From positions 124,001 through 188,000 of the forward strand of contig NZ_JOIZ01000013.1 in assembly GCF_000721605.1 (NCBI RefSeq): a DNA stretch of 64,000 nt. Direction: 5' to 3'. The notes beneath the pieces were generated by a model that ran no database searches, was not told where the DNA came from, and worked only from the letters and a program-made list of their open reading frames with translations. The position numbers and the translations under genes were made by a program. The first letter of the stretch is position 1, and each line of letters starts with the position of its first letter. This stretch comes from Streptomyces sp. NRRL S-37 (GTDB lineage: Bacteria > Actinomycetota > Actinomycetes > Streptomycetales > Streptomycetaceae). This document shows positions 49,015 to 57,270 of the stretch, piece by piece.

Positions 49015-51423
49015 ATGAGGGAGCCCATTGTCCCGGTGGGACCCGGAGCCGCGCCGGACCTGGCGGAACTGGCCAGGGTCGTCGCCCGGCAACGTGCCGA
49101 GATGGACCGGCTGCGCGAGCAGGCCGCGACATCGGCCGTCGTGGAGCGGGCCAAGGGCGTCGTGATGGCGCTGAGCGGATGCTCCGCCGACGCCGCCGGC
49201 GAGACCCTGCTCCAGCGCGCCAAGGCGGCCCGCCGCACCCTGCTGGAGGAGTGCTGGATCACCCTGGGGGAACTGGCGCCCGCCCGGTCCGGTGAGCCGT
49301 CCGCCGAGCCGCCCGCACGGCCGGCCGGGGAGACCGGGGACGCGACGGCCGGCCTCCCCAGGACCGGCCCGCCGCCGGTGTCCTCGGCCCCCGACGACGT
49401 CGCCGCCGCCCTGAGCCGCCTCGCCCGGGTCCTCGTGCGCACCGGCACCCCCCAGGAGCTGGCCCGGTGCCTGCTGGAACACCTCGGGCAGGACCTGGCC
49501 GCGGACTCGGTCATGATCTACGCCCGCCGCGCCGACGGCGGCCTCGAACTGCTCGGGCACGCCGGGATCGACGAACGGCTGGCCGCCCGGTGGCGTCAGG
49601 TGCCCCCCTTCGACGGGGTCGCCGCGCTGGCCGCCCTCGAGTCCGGTGAACCCCTCTGGCTGGAGGACTTCGGCCAGGACAGCACGCGGTACCTGCTGAT
49701 CGGCGACCCGCCCGGACGGTGGCGCTCGCGCGTCTGGCTGCCGCTGCCCGGCGAGGAGGGCCCGGGGATCTGCGTCGGTGTGCTGCGCGAGCGCTCCGGT
49801 CCCTTCACTCCGCGCGACCGCGCCCACCTGCGCGGAGCGGTCCGGCTCTGCACCGGCCGGCTGCGTACGTTCACCGCCCCGTCCGAGCCCGCGGCCGACC
49901 CGCTCCCGGACGCCGTACGGGCGCTGTTCGCGGCGCTGCCGGTTCCGGCGATGCTGCTGACCCCGCTGCGCGGCCCGTCCGGCGGGACCGAGGACTTCCG
50001 GGTGGACGCCGTCACGGCGCAGGCGGCCGACGTCCTGGGCGGCACCGGGGGCGATCCGGCCGGGCGGCGACTGCGGGAGGTGCGGCCCGACCTGGCCGGC
50101 ACACCGGTGTGGCGGGGCTGTCTGGACACCCTGGCCGGCGGGGGGACGTACGAGAGCGAGCCGTTCGCCCACCAGGAGGTCGTGAACGGCGCCACCGAGC
50201 TGACCACATACTCCGTACGGGTGACTCGGCTGGAGGACGCGCTGGTCGTCACCTGGGGCCGGCACGCCTCCTCCGACCGGCAGGAGCAGCGGCTCGCCGA
50301 CCTTCAGCGGCTGGGCAACCTCGGCTGGGCCAACTGGAACCTGACCACGTCCGAGGCTTCCTGGTCGTCGCAGGTCTTCGCGGTCCTCGGCCGGGACCCC
50401 GCGGACGGGCCCGTCCGGCTCGCCGGCCTCCCCGCGCTCGCGGTGCCCGAGGACCGGTCCGCGCTGAGCCACGCCGTCGACGCCCTGATCCACGAGGGAC
50501 TGCCGCTGGACGCCCCGTTCCGGGTCCGCGGCACGCGCGGTGTCCGGCATCTGCGGCTCGCCGCCGAGGCGGTGGCCGATCTGCACGGCACGCCCGTCGA
50601 GGTGCACGGCTTCGTGCAGGACCTGACCGCGCGGCGGCGGGCCGAGCTCGCCCTGGTGGAGACCGAGCGGGCCATCGTCACCCAGCACGACGTGCTCCAG
50701 GCCGAGCGGTCCCTGGTCGCCCGGTTGCAGAACGCCCTGCTGCCGCTGCCCGATCGGGTGGTCGACCTGGCCGGACTGCGCGTCGAGGTCGCCTACCTTC
50801 CCGCCCAGGCCGGCATACACGTCGGCGGCGACTGGTTCAGCGCCATCGAACTGCCCGACGGCGACGCCCTGTTCGTCGTCGGCGACGTCGCCGGGCACGG
50901 GATAGGCGCCGTGGCCACCATGGCGCAACTGCGGTTCACCGCCAAGGGCATGGTCATCACCGGCTCCTCCCTGACCGGCGCGCTCGCCCGGCTCAACACC
51001 CTGCTCCTGCACTCCGGGGACAGCCACGGCACCGCGACCATGGTGCTGGCCCGCTACCGGCCGGCGGAGCGGCGTCTGGTCTGGGCGCAGGCGGGACACA
51101 CCCCGCCCCTGCTGCTGCGGGACGGCGAGGCGACGTATCTGCGCAGGCCCAGCGGCATCCTCCTCGGCGGCACCACCACGCCCCGCTTCGAGGAGGCCGA
51201 GTGCCGTCTCGAACCGGGTGACCGGATCCTGCTGTACACCGACGGTCTGGTGGAGCGGCCCCCGGAGAACATCGACGTGGGTCTCGGGCGGCTGGCCGAG
51301 GCCGCGGCGGCGCATCCCGGTGACGCGGCCGGGTCCCTGGGCGCGCTGCTGGAGGCGATGCTGGAGGACGAGCGCCGCGACGACGTGTGCGTGCTGGACA
51401 TCCGGGTGCCGAAGGAGCGGTAG
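49015..51423 (+). CDS. SpoIIE-type phosphatase with ANTAR, GAF and PAS domains
   Basis: This cytoplasmic protein has 802 residues from ATG 49015. An N-terminal ANTAR-like domain (about residues 18-75: ATSAVVERAKGVVMALSGCS then AGETLLQRAKAARRTLLEEC) is followed by a GAF domain (about 120-290). Two PAS-like regions come next (about 305-400 and 430-545), then a PP2C-type SpoIIE phosphatase (about 560-800: HVGGDWFSAIELPDGDA, VVGDVAGHGIGA, LYTDGLVERPPENI). ANTAR domains normally bind RNA to prevent termination. Their fusion to a phosphatase is known in actinobacteria but is functionally obscure. There is no C-terminal HATPase, unlike the SpoIIE protein at 14113. The target anti-anti-sigma factor is not in the window. 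Confidence 0.9.
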   Translation: MREPIVPVGPGAAPDLAELARVVARQRAEMDRLREQAATSAVVERAKGVVMALSGCSADAAGETLLQRAKAARRTLLEECWITLGELAPARSGEPSAEPPARPAGETGDATAGLPRTGPPPVSSAPDDVAAALSRLARVLVRTGTPQELARCLLEHLGQDLAADSVMIYARRADGGLELLGHAGIDERLAARWRQVPPFDGVAALAALESGEPLWLEDFGQDSTRYLLIGDPPGRWRSRVWLPLPGEEGPGICVGVLRERSGPFTPRDRAHLRGAVRLCTGRLRTFTAPSEPAADPLPDAVRALFAALPVPAMLLTPLRGPSGGTEDFRVDAVTAQAADVLGGTGGDPAGRRLREVRPDLAGTPVWRGCLDTLAGGGTYESEPFAHQEVVNGATELTTYSVRVTRLEDALVVTWGRHASSDRQEQRLADLQRLGNLGWANWNLTTSEASWSSQVFAVLGRDPADGPVRLAGLPALAVPEDRSALSHAVDALIHEGLPLDAPFRVRGTRGVRHLRLAAEAVADLHGTPVEVHGFVQDLTARRRAELALVETERAIVTQHDVLQAERSLVARLQNALLPLPDRVVDLAGLRVEVAYLPAQAGIHVGGDWFSAIELPDGDALFVVGDVAGHGIGAVATMAQLRFTAKGMVITGSSLTGALARLNTLLLHSGDSHGTATMVLARYRPAERRLVWAQAGHTPPLLLRDGEATYLRRPSGILLGGTTTPRFEEAECRLEPGDRILLYTDGLVERPPENIDVGLGRLAEAAAAHPGDAAGSLGALLEAMLEDERRDDVCVLDIRVPKER

Positions 51424-51435
51424 CCCCCTCCCTGG

Positions 51436-52038
51436 TCAGCCGGTGCGGGACTCCAGCGCGAGGCGGGTGTCGTCGCCGTAGACGCCGGTCTCGTCGCCCC
51501 GGATGCCGTACCAGAGCTGGAAGCGGGCGACGGCGGCGGAGAGGGCGGCGTCGTAGCGGCCGTCGGTGGCGCCGGACCGGTAGACGTCCGGGACGCGCAG
51601 CAGCCGCTCCTGGAGTTCGGTCACCTCGGGGCCCGAGTCGCCCTCGCGGAGGAATCCCCGCCCGGCGGGGGCGGGCGGGGCCGGGGTGACGGGGGCGGTC
51701 GTGGACGGACGCGGGCCGGGTGCCGCGCGGTCGCCGGCGTCGCGTTCCACGAGCAGGAGCGCGCCGCCGAAGCCCGCCACCGCGGCGGCGGCCACGGCGA
51801 GTGCGAGGGCGGTGCGGCGGATCCCCGAGGCGTGCCGGGCCGCGGGTACGGGCGGGAGTTCCTGCGTCCGGTCCTCGGCTCCGGCGGGCTGTGGCACCGG
51901 CTCGTACCCGCCCCGCTCCTCCCGCTCGAACTCCCGGAACAGCTCGGCGAGTGCGTCGGTGCGACGCGGGCGCAGGACGCGGACGGGTTCGAGGGGCGGT
52001 CCCTCGTGCGGCCGTTCCGGCCCGGACGGTGTCGTCAC
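51436..52038 (-). CDS. membrane-anchored peptidoglycan-binding protein
   Basis: This 200-residue protein starts at a GTG at 52038 behind GGAAGGAGAG. A cytoplasmic Pro/Glu-rich region of about 75 residues precedes one membrane helix (ALALAVAAAAVAGFGGALLL). A Pro/Ala/Thr linker follows, then a C-terminal PGB_1 domain (REGDSGPEVTELQERLLRVP then SAAVARFQLWYGIRGDETGV). The domain would bind the cell wall outside the membrane. The cytoplasmic part includes TDALAELFREFEREERGGYE. The role may be structural or signal transfer. It is probably co-directional with, but separate from, the ATP-grasp gene. Confidence 0.85.
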   Translation of the reverse strand: MTTPSGPERPHEGPPLEPVRVLRPRRTDALAELFREFEREERGGYEPVPQPAGAEDRTQELPPVPAARHASGIRRTALALAVAAAAVAGFGGALLLVERDAGDRAAPGPRPSTTAPVTPAPPAPAGRGFLREGDSGPEVTELQERLLRVPDVYRSGATDGRYDAALSAAVARFQLWYGIRGDETGVYGDDTRLALESRTG

Positions 52039-52114
52039 GTCGCTCTCCTTCCGTGCCGTGCGCGAGGGGTCGGTCCGCCTGTGCGGAGAGATACGTGACG
52101 GAGGGGCCCCGGGT

Positions 52115-52945
52115 TCAGGCGGCGTGCAGGAAGCGGCGCAGGGACGCCGTCACGGCGGACACGAACGCCTCCCGTCCGGTGTCGTCGAGGGCGTCGAGGG
52201 ACAGGTAGGGGTTGAGGTCCTCCAGTTCGACCAGGAGCAGTCCGCCGTCCGGCGCGCGGCAGGCGTCGACGCGCTGGATGCCGTGGTCGAGGGTGTTCCA
52301 GTCGATGAAACCCTGGGCGAAGTCCAGGTCGTCCCGCGTGGGTTCGTACGGCTCCAGCTCCCAGCGGCGCTCGGGGCGCGGGGCGCGGAGGGCGTACTGG
52401 AAGTCGTGGTCGACGAAGTAGAAGGAGACCTCGTAGGCGAAGTCGATGTGCGGCTGCACCAGGACGTCCCCGTCGACGTGGTCGCGCACCTCGCCGGCGG
52501 GGACGACGCGCAGGCCCATGGAGTCGGCGCCGAGCCGGGGCTTGACCACGTACCGCTCCGCCGCGGGGAGCCGGTGCAGGTCCTCCGGCCGGTCGACGGT
52601 GGGGATCACCGGACGGCCGGCGGCGGTCAGGTCGAGCAGGTACCGCTTGCCGGCCATGTCACCCCTGCCGGTGAGCGGGTTGTAGACCGGTGTGCCGGTC
52701 GCGGTGGCGCGCTCGCGGAAGGTGTCGTAGGCGTCCCGGTACGCCAGCACGGGACCGCTGTTGCGGACCACGACGGCGTCGAAGCCGTCCATCAGGGCGA
52801 CGGCGTCCCGCGGATGGCACAGGGCGAGGTCGAGGTGCTCGCGCAGCCGGGAGGTGAGGAAGACATCCTCGTCGCCGTAGCGGCGTCCGCGGGCCGGGTA
52901 GGCCAGGTCGGTGACGTACAGGACGCGGGGACGGGCGGACGGCAT
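52115..52945 (-). CDS. ATP-grasp superfamily protein
   Basis: This 276-residue protein starts at ATG 52945 behind CGAGGAG. The pattern is that of glutathione synthetase/RimK-like ligases: an N-terminal domain (RPRVLYVTDLAYPARGRRYG), GDMAGKRYLLDLTAAGRPVI, the ATP-binding lysine in AERYVVKPRLGADSMGLRVV, and the metal-site end LLLVELEDLNPYLSLDAL. It would join a carboxylate to an amine or thiol with ATP. No precursor peptide gene or partner enzyme is adjacent, so the substrate is open. This is the second ATP-grasp enzyme in the window, distinct from the graspetide maturase. Confidence 0.85.
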   Translation of the reverse strand: MPSARPRVLYVTDLAYPARGRRYGDEDVFLTSRLREHLDLALCHPRDAVALMDGFDAVVVRNSGPVLAYRDAYDTFRERATATGTPVYNPLTGRGDMAGKRYLLDLTAAGRPVIPTVDRPEDLHRLPAAERYVVKPRLGADSMGLRVVPAGEVRDHVDGDVLVQPHIDFAYEVSFYFVDHDFQYALRAPRPERRWELEPYEPTRDDLDFAQGFIDWNTLDHGIQRVDACRAPDGGLLLVELEDLNPYLSLDALDDTGREAFVSAVTASLRRFLHAA

Positions 52946-53124
52946 ACGGGCTCCTCGGGGACGGCGGTGGCCCGATCATAGGAACGACCCGGGCTCACCG
53001 CCTCGGCGGCACCGGGTTCCGCCCGGCGTGCACCGGGTGCCGCCGACGACAACGCGCCGCGGCCCGGGCCGCGCTCGGACGTGGACGCCCGCCCGAACGC
53101 GAGGGTACGGAGTGCCTTTACGGG

Positions 53125-53139
53125 TGGCACTGAGTGCCA
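53125..53139. promoter_or_regulatory. TGGCACTGAGTGCCA palindrome, TetR-type operator candidate
   Basis: A perfect 15-base palindrome with a single central base is followed directly by TACTCTGTGAC. An extra AGTGCC half-site stands at 53111-53116. Such short GGCACT/AGTGCC palindromes are typical of TetR-family sites in Streptomyces. It lies about 100 bases before the DUF35-like gene. Confidence 0.5.
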
Positions 53140-53236
53140 TACTCTGTGACTGTGCACGGTGGCAGGGCGCACCGGCACGCGCGTGCCGGGTGACCGCGCA
53201 CGCGGGATTCCGGCCGAGTGCAGGGAGTTGACCAGC

Positions 53237-53653
53237 GTGTACCACCTCTCAGGAAGCGTCGCTCAGCAGGCAGCCGGCTCCACGACGGGTGTCCTCGATC
53301 ACCGGGGCGAGGACCACGCGGAGGCCATGCTCTTCCAGCGCTGCACCTGGTGCGGCACCACCATGTACCACCGGCTGCTCTGCCCGGTCTGCCAGGGCAG
53401 CGACCTGCGCACGGAGCGCAGTGAGGGCGTCGGTACGGTCCGCCATTCCACGGTGCTGCACCGCAACACCCCGGCGGCCCGCAATGTGTCCCTGATCGAG
53501 ATGGCCGAGGGGTTCGTGGTGCGCGGCCGGGTCATGGGACCGCCCATCGGCATCCACGGCGGCGACCGGGTGCGGCTGTCGACGGCCAAGGACCCGGTGC
53601 GCGGCGAGCCGGTCTTCCAGCTGGTGGACGAGCCGTTCCGGGCCTGGACCTGA
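53237..53653 (+). CDS. Zn-ribbon/OB-fold (DUF35-like) protein
   Basis: This protein has 138 residues from the GTG at 53237 with CAGGGAG upstream. An N-terminal zinc ribbon has the Cys pairs CTWCG and CPVCQ. It is followed by an OB-fold (TVLHRNTPAARNVSLIEMAE, then FVVRGRVMGPPIGIHGGDRV). DUF35 proteins often pair with thiolase or acyl-CoA enzymes and may bind acyl-CoA, but none is adjacent here. A TetR-like palindrome upstream suggests ligand-responsive control. The gene is convergent with the F420-dependent protein gene. Confidence 0.85.
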   Translation: MYHLSGSVAQQAAGSTTGVLDHRGEDHAEAMLFQRCTWCGTTMYHRLLCPVCQGSDLRTERSEGVGTVRHSTVLHRNTPAARNVSLIEMAEGFVVRGRVMGPPIGIHGGDRVRLSTAKDPVRGEPVFQLVDEPFRAWT

Positions 53654-53672
53654 CGGTCCGCCGGCCCGCGCT

Positions 53673-54053
53673 TCAGAGGGTGATGCGGATGCCGACCGTA
53701 CCGCTCGGGCCCCGGCGAAGGCGGCTGCCCAGCAGGGTCAGCCGGCCGATGAGGCCGTACTTGCGGGCGAGCAGCCTCCGGTAGCGGGCGGTGGTGGCCG
53801 GGTCGCAGATCTCCGCCGTGGCGGGGACCTGGTCACCGGTCGGGTTGCCGCGTACGTCGCAGGGGCCGACCAGGACGTCGGCGCGGGCGCGGATCCGCTT
53901 CACCTTCCACGAGTCGGCGACGGTCCACACGCCGAGCGCGTCACCGTCCCGCACCACCCACACCGGGGTGGCGACGGGTGTGCCGTTCCTGCGGTAGCTG
54001 GTGACCAGCAGATACTTCCCCGCACCGAGCAGGTCCCGCGACGCGTCGTCCAT
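53673..54053 (-). CDS. PPOX-class F420-dependent oxidoreductase-like protein
   Basis: This 126-residue split-barrel protein starts at ATG 54053, with no clear ribosome site, perhaps leaderless. The flavin-fold pattern is visible as GAGKYLLVTSYRRNGTPVAT, then VWVVRDGDALGVWTVADSWK and KVKRIRARADVLVGPCDVRG. Actinobacterial members of this size use cofactor F420 or FMN to reduce diverse compounds. The reaction here is unknown. It is convergent with the DUF35-like gene and divergent from the S1 protease gene. Confidence 0.85.
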   Translation of the reverse strand: MDDASRDLLGAGKYLLVTSYRRNGTPVATPVWVVRDGDALGVWTVADSWKVKRIRARADVLVGPCDVRGNPTGDQVPATAEICDPATTARYRRLLARKYGLIGRLTLLGSRLRRGPSGTVGIRITL

Positions 54054-54408
54054 GCGGGAAGTCTAAGCAGGTCCGGCGGCGTTCCGAAGGTGCGCGGGAC
54101 CGTACCGAGGCCGGGTACGTCCGTCCTGCGGTACGACTCCTCGTGGGTCCGCTCCTCCCGGGCCCGCCGGGCACCGGACTCCTCGGCCATGCCGAGGCAG
54201 GCGTCGGGGCCGAACGAGCCGCGGGTGGCCGCGGCACTCGTCAGCCGCGGGCACCGCCCGCGCGCTCCACGGCGTCCGCCGTCCGCCGGACGGGATCATG
54301 CCCGGGCTGAACACGCCGGGCCGCGGGCCCGTATGGGAAGAGGGCCTCCGACTCAGGGAGGCCCTCGCGGTGCGCGCGCACCGCGCTGCCGAGGTTCGGG
54401 AGCCACGC
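54054..54408. other. 355-base divergent region upstream of the S1 protease
   Basis: It contains the upstream signals of the F420-like gene and the protease. The protease frame stays open back to 54298, but the added residues are not signal-peptide-like. A perfect 10-base hairpin occurs at 54340-54366. No other gene was found. Confidence 0.5.
54340..54366. promoter_or_regulatory. hairpin just upstream of the S1 protease start
   Basis: A perfect 10-base stem (54340-54349 with 54357-54366) has a 7-base loop. It ends 42 bases before the chosen ATG, so it would lie in the mRNA leader. It could act as an attenuator or mRNA-stability hairpin. Confidence 0.35.
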
Positions 54409-55785
54409 ATGAGGCACGCACGACGACGGGTGGTCCGGCGAGTGACACGGCTGGCGGCCGTCGGCGGACTCCTCCTGGGGGCCACGATGGTCACCCACGC
54501 CGTCGCCGGTGAGCCCCGCGCGCCCGGCGCGGTCCCATTCGCCACCGCCGGGGAGGCGGCGGCCGGGCCGGGCGCCGCCCTGGTGGCGAAGCTCGGCACC
54601 TCCCGTACGGCGGGCAGCTGGATCGCCGACGACGGCAGGACGGTGGTCGCGGTCACCGACGAGGCGGCGGCGGCCGAGGTGCGCGCGGCCGGCGCCGAGC
54701 CGAAGATGGTGCGGCACAGCATGGACGACTTCACATCCGCGGCCGAGACGCTGCGTTCGGCGCCGCGCGTGCCCGGGACGGCGTGGGCCATGGACTACCG
54801 GACCAACGAGGTGGTGGTCCGGGGCGACAGCACGGTGTCGGCGGACGACTGGTCCGAGCTGACCGAAGTGGCGGACGGCATCGGCGGTTTCGTCCGCATG
54901 GAGCGGAGCGAGGGCACCTTCACCACCCGGCTCAACGGGGCGCTGCCCATCCTGTCTACGGCCGGCCGCTGTTCGGCGGGGTTCAACGTGACCGACGGGG
55001 AGCGGGACTTCATCCTCACGGCCGGGCACTGCGGGCCCGACGGGTCGGTGTGGTTCGCCGACAACCAGGGCAGGCAGGAGGTCGGGACGACGGTCGGCAA
55101 CAGCTTCCCCGGGGACGACTACTCGCTGATCGAGTACGCCGGCGGCCGGGCCGGCGAGGGCGCCGGTGTGGTGGCCGTCGGCGGCGGCAAGGGCGTACGG
55201 ATCACGGGGGTGGCGGATCCGACGGTGGGCCAGCGGGTGTTCCGCAGCGGCAGCACCAGCGGGCTGCGGGACGGCGAGGTGACCGCGCTCAACGCGACGG
55301 TGAACTATCCCGAGGGCACGGTCAGCGGTCTCATCGAGTCGAATGTGTGCGCCGAACCCGGGGACAGTGGTGGTCCGATGTTCTCCGAGGGCATCGCGCT
55401 CGGTGTCACGTCGGGCGGCAGCGGTGACTGCCGGACGGGCGGTACGACGTACTTCCAGCCGGTGACGAAGGCGCTGGCGCGGCTCGGCGTACGGCTCATC
55501 GTGGCGCCCGGGGCCGACGGGGGCGCGGCGGCGCCCTCCCCCGCCCCGTCGGACGCGCGGGGCGCGGCGGCTCCGGACGCGGCCTCGCCGGGCTCGTCGG
55601 CTCCGGTGCGGGGCATCCTCCCGGACCCGTCGACCCTGCTGTCCCGGCTGGCCGACCCCCACAGCGTCGGTCCCGGGCTGCTGGTGATCGGGGGCAGCCT
55701 GGTCGCCCTGGTGGCGTCGCGCTGGATACGGGCGGAGCAGGACCGCAAGGAGTACCGGCGTCACTACTCGGCGTCATGGGGCTGA
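54409..55785 (+). CDS. membrane-anchored S1-family (streptogrisin-like) serine protease
   Basis: This protein has 458 residues from ATG 54409, chosen for GGGAG upstream and because it places a basic head directly before the signal helix (LAAVGGLLLGATMVTHAVAG). A propeptide-like region of about 140 residues follows. The chymotrypsin-like domain then shows the catalytic His in ILTAGHCGPDG, Asp in FPGDDYSLIEYAG and Ser in EPGDSGGPMF. A Pro/Ala-rich linker leads to a C-terminal membrane helix (PGLLVIGGSLVALVASRWIR) with a short basic cytoplasmic tail. The protease is thus exported and stays tethered to the membrane, unlike the freely secreted streptogrisins. The substrate is unknown. Confidence 0.9.
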   Translation: MRHARRRVVRRVTRLAAVGGLLLGATMVTHAVAGEPRAPGAVPFATAGEAAAGPGAALVAKLGTSRTAGSWIADDGRTVVAVTDEAAAAEVRAAGAEPKMVRHSMDDFTSAAETLRSAPRVPGTAWAMDYRTNEVVVRGDSTVSADDWSELTEVADGIGGFVRMERSEGTFTTRLNGALPILSTAGRCSAGFNVTDGERDFILTAGHCGPDGSVWFADNQGRQEVGTTVGNSFPGDDYSLIEYAGGRAGEGAGVVAVGGGKGVRITGVADPTVGQRVFRSGSTSGLRDGEVTALNATVNYPEGTVSGLIESNVCAEPGDSGGPMFSEGIALGVTSGGSGDCRTGGTTYFQPVTKALARLGVRLIVAPGADGGAAAPSPAPSDARGAAAPDAASPGSSAPVRGILPDPSTLLSRLADPHSVGPGLLVIGGSLVALVASRWIRAEQDRKEYRRHYSASWG

Positions 55786-56080
55786 GCGGACGGCGGGGCC
55801 GGCCCTTCGGCCGATGGTGAGCGGCACGGCCGCCGGGGCGGCTCCGTGGCGGGCAGGAGGCCGTCGGGCCGGCCGAGGAAGGTGGCGGTGGTACGAGGAA
55901 CGCGGCGGTTCGCCGGCGGCGGGGCACCTCCCCGCTCGAGCGAAGCCGAAAGCGCGCGGAGGATGCCGTAGCGAAGGGCCGGGGTCAGTGAGAGCCGAGG
56001 TCAGTGGGAGAAGGGCACCCGTTCACGCACGGGTGCCCGTCGACGGGGTCACGATTCCGAGGGGATCGGCCGGCAGCCGC
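55786..56080. other. intergenic region after the S1 protease
   Basis: No gene was seen. The region holds the hairpin at 56013-56038. A stretch near 55919-55970 (GGGGCACCTCCCCGCTCGAG and on) resembles a short dispersed element seen between genes in Streptomyces, though this is from memory of such sequences only. Confidence 0.4.
56013..56038. terminator. hairpin between convergent genes
   Basis: A perfect 10-base stem (56013-56022 with 56029-56038) has a 6-base loop. It lies between the S1 protease gene and the convergent small helical gene and is the probable shared terminator. Confidence 0.55.
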
Positions 56081-56254
56081 TCAGGCCGCCCTGGCCGGCT
56101 GCGGGAGGGCCGAGGCCCACTCCTGGACCAGGCGCTGGTACTCCTCGCGCTGTTCGACGCTGAGTGTCCCGCCCGACCGGAGCCACAGGGCCCGGATCTC
56201 CTCGTTGACCTCGGCAGCCGATCGCTCGGAGGAGGGTTCAACAGTGGTGGACAT
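56081..56254 (-). CDS. small helical hypothetical protein
   Basis: This 57-residue protein starts at ATG 56254; an ATG four codons upstream is equally possible, and neither has a strong ribosome site. An acidic Ser-rich head is followed by two predicted helices (AAEVNEEIRALWLRSGGTLS then VEQREEYQRLVQEWASAL). It is typical of tiny conserved actinobacterial proteins of unknown role. It is convergent with the S1 protease gene. Confidence 0.65.
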   Translation of the reverse strand: MSTTVEPSSERSAAEVNEEIRALWLRSGGTLSVEQREEYQRLVQEWASALPQPARAA

Positions 56255-56431
56255 GCCGTGAAGCATACGGCGCCGGACGTGAAGACGCTGTGAGTAATCG
56301 CACGCACATCGGGCATTTCGGGCAGTGTCACTGATCACGTCCATCTGCCAAGGAACGTGGGCGAGTTCACATCCGGACCTCGAGGGAGCGGCCGGACACG
56401 GGGCGCCCGGCAGGCCGGGCGCCCGCGGCGG

Positions 56432-57127
56432 TCAGGTGCCCGGCTTGCGGCCGTACACGTAGACGTCGTCGCCGTTCTTCAGCAGCGACCAGTACTTCTT
56501 GGCGGCGGTCTTCGTCATGTTGACGCAGCCGTGGGAGCCCGGCGGGTTCCACATGCTGACGCCGACCGAGTGGAAGGCCTGGCCGCCGTCGAAGAACTGG
56601 CTGTAGGGCATCGGCACGTCGTAGATGGTCGAGACGTGGTCGATGTTGCGCCAGTAGATCTTCTTCAGGCCGGTGCGGGTCTCGTACCCGTCGCGTCCCG
56701 TGCGGACCGGGACGGGGCCGTAGACGAGCTTCTTGCCATCCTGGATCCAGCTGAGCTGGAGCGTGAGGTCCACGCAGGCGATACGGCCCTTGCTGGTGGG
56801 GCATTTGCCCGACTTGTTCGGATTCTTTCCGACGGCCTTCTGCTTGTTCATCAGGTTCATCACGCCCCAGGTCACGGGGCCGGCGTACCCGATGTTCGGC
56901 GTGATGCCGTGCTTGGTCTGGAAGGACCGGATGGCCTTGCAGTCGGCGGAGGACTGCTTTCCGTCGGCCGGGCGGCCGAGGAACTTCTCCACCTTCTTCT
57001 GGTAAGGGCCCGCCGAGGTGGTGCAGCTCGCGGCCTGTGCCGGTGTCGCGCCCAGCGCGAGTGTGAGCGGAGCCACCAGCGAGGTGACCCCGAGAATGAC
57101 GGCGCTCCGTCTGCTTTTGTCCCCCAT
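56432..57127 (-). CDS. secreted L,D-transpeptidase (YkuD type) with peptidoglycan-binding domain
   Basis: This protein has 231 residues from ATG 57127 (GGAAAGG upstream). A signal peptide (SAVILGVTSLVAPLTLALGA) ends near TPAQA. A PGB_1 domain follows (YQKKVEKFLGRPADGKQSSA, then CKAIRSFQTKHGITPNIGYA). The YkuD domain has its catalytic centre in PPGSHGCVNMT, with the nucleophilic Cys and its His partner upstream in GGQAFHSVGVS. It would form 3-3 cross-links in the cell wall, which are abundant in actinobacteria. It lies alone between short intergenic regions. Confidence 0.93.
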   Translation of the reverse strand: MGDKSRRSAVILGVTSLVAPLTLALGATPAQAASCTTSAGPYQKKVEKFLGRPADGKQSSADCKAIRSFQTKHGITPNIGYAGPVTWGVMNLMNKQKAVGKNPNKSGKCPTSKGRIACVDLTLQLSWIQDGKKLVYGPVPVRTGRDGYETRTGLKKIYWRNIDHVSTIYDVPMPYSQFFDGGQAFHSVGVSMWNPPGSHGCVNMTKTAAKKYWSLLKNGDDVYVYGRKPGT

Positions 57128-57270
57128 GGTCTGTTTTGCCTTTCCGCAGAAGTGGGCGCATGGCCTGCGCACTCTGCCAGGTAGACGGCCCAACCGGAAA
57201 ATCGGTTGTGCGGACGAGCCGGGGTGCGACCGAACGGTGACATCCGGTCAACAGGGCCGAGAATGATCGA

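Noticed and set aside
55919..55970. A dispersed intergenic repeat family
   Set aside because: Only one copy is visible in the window and no second match was found by eye, so it is mentioned within the intergenic entry only.
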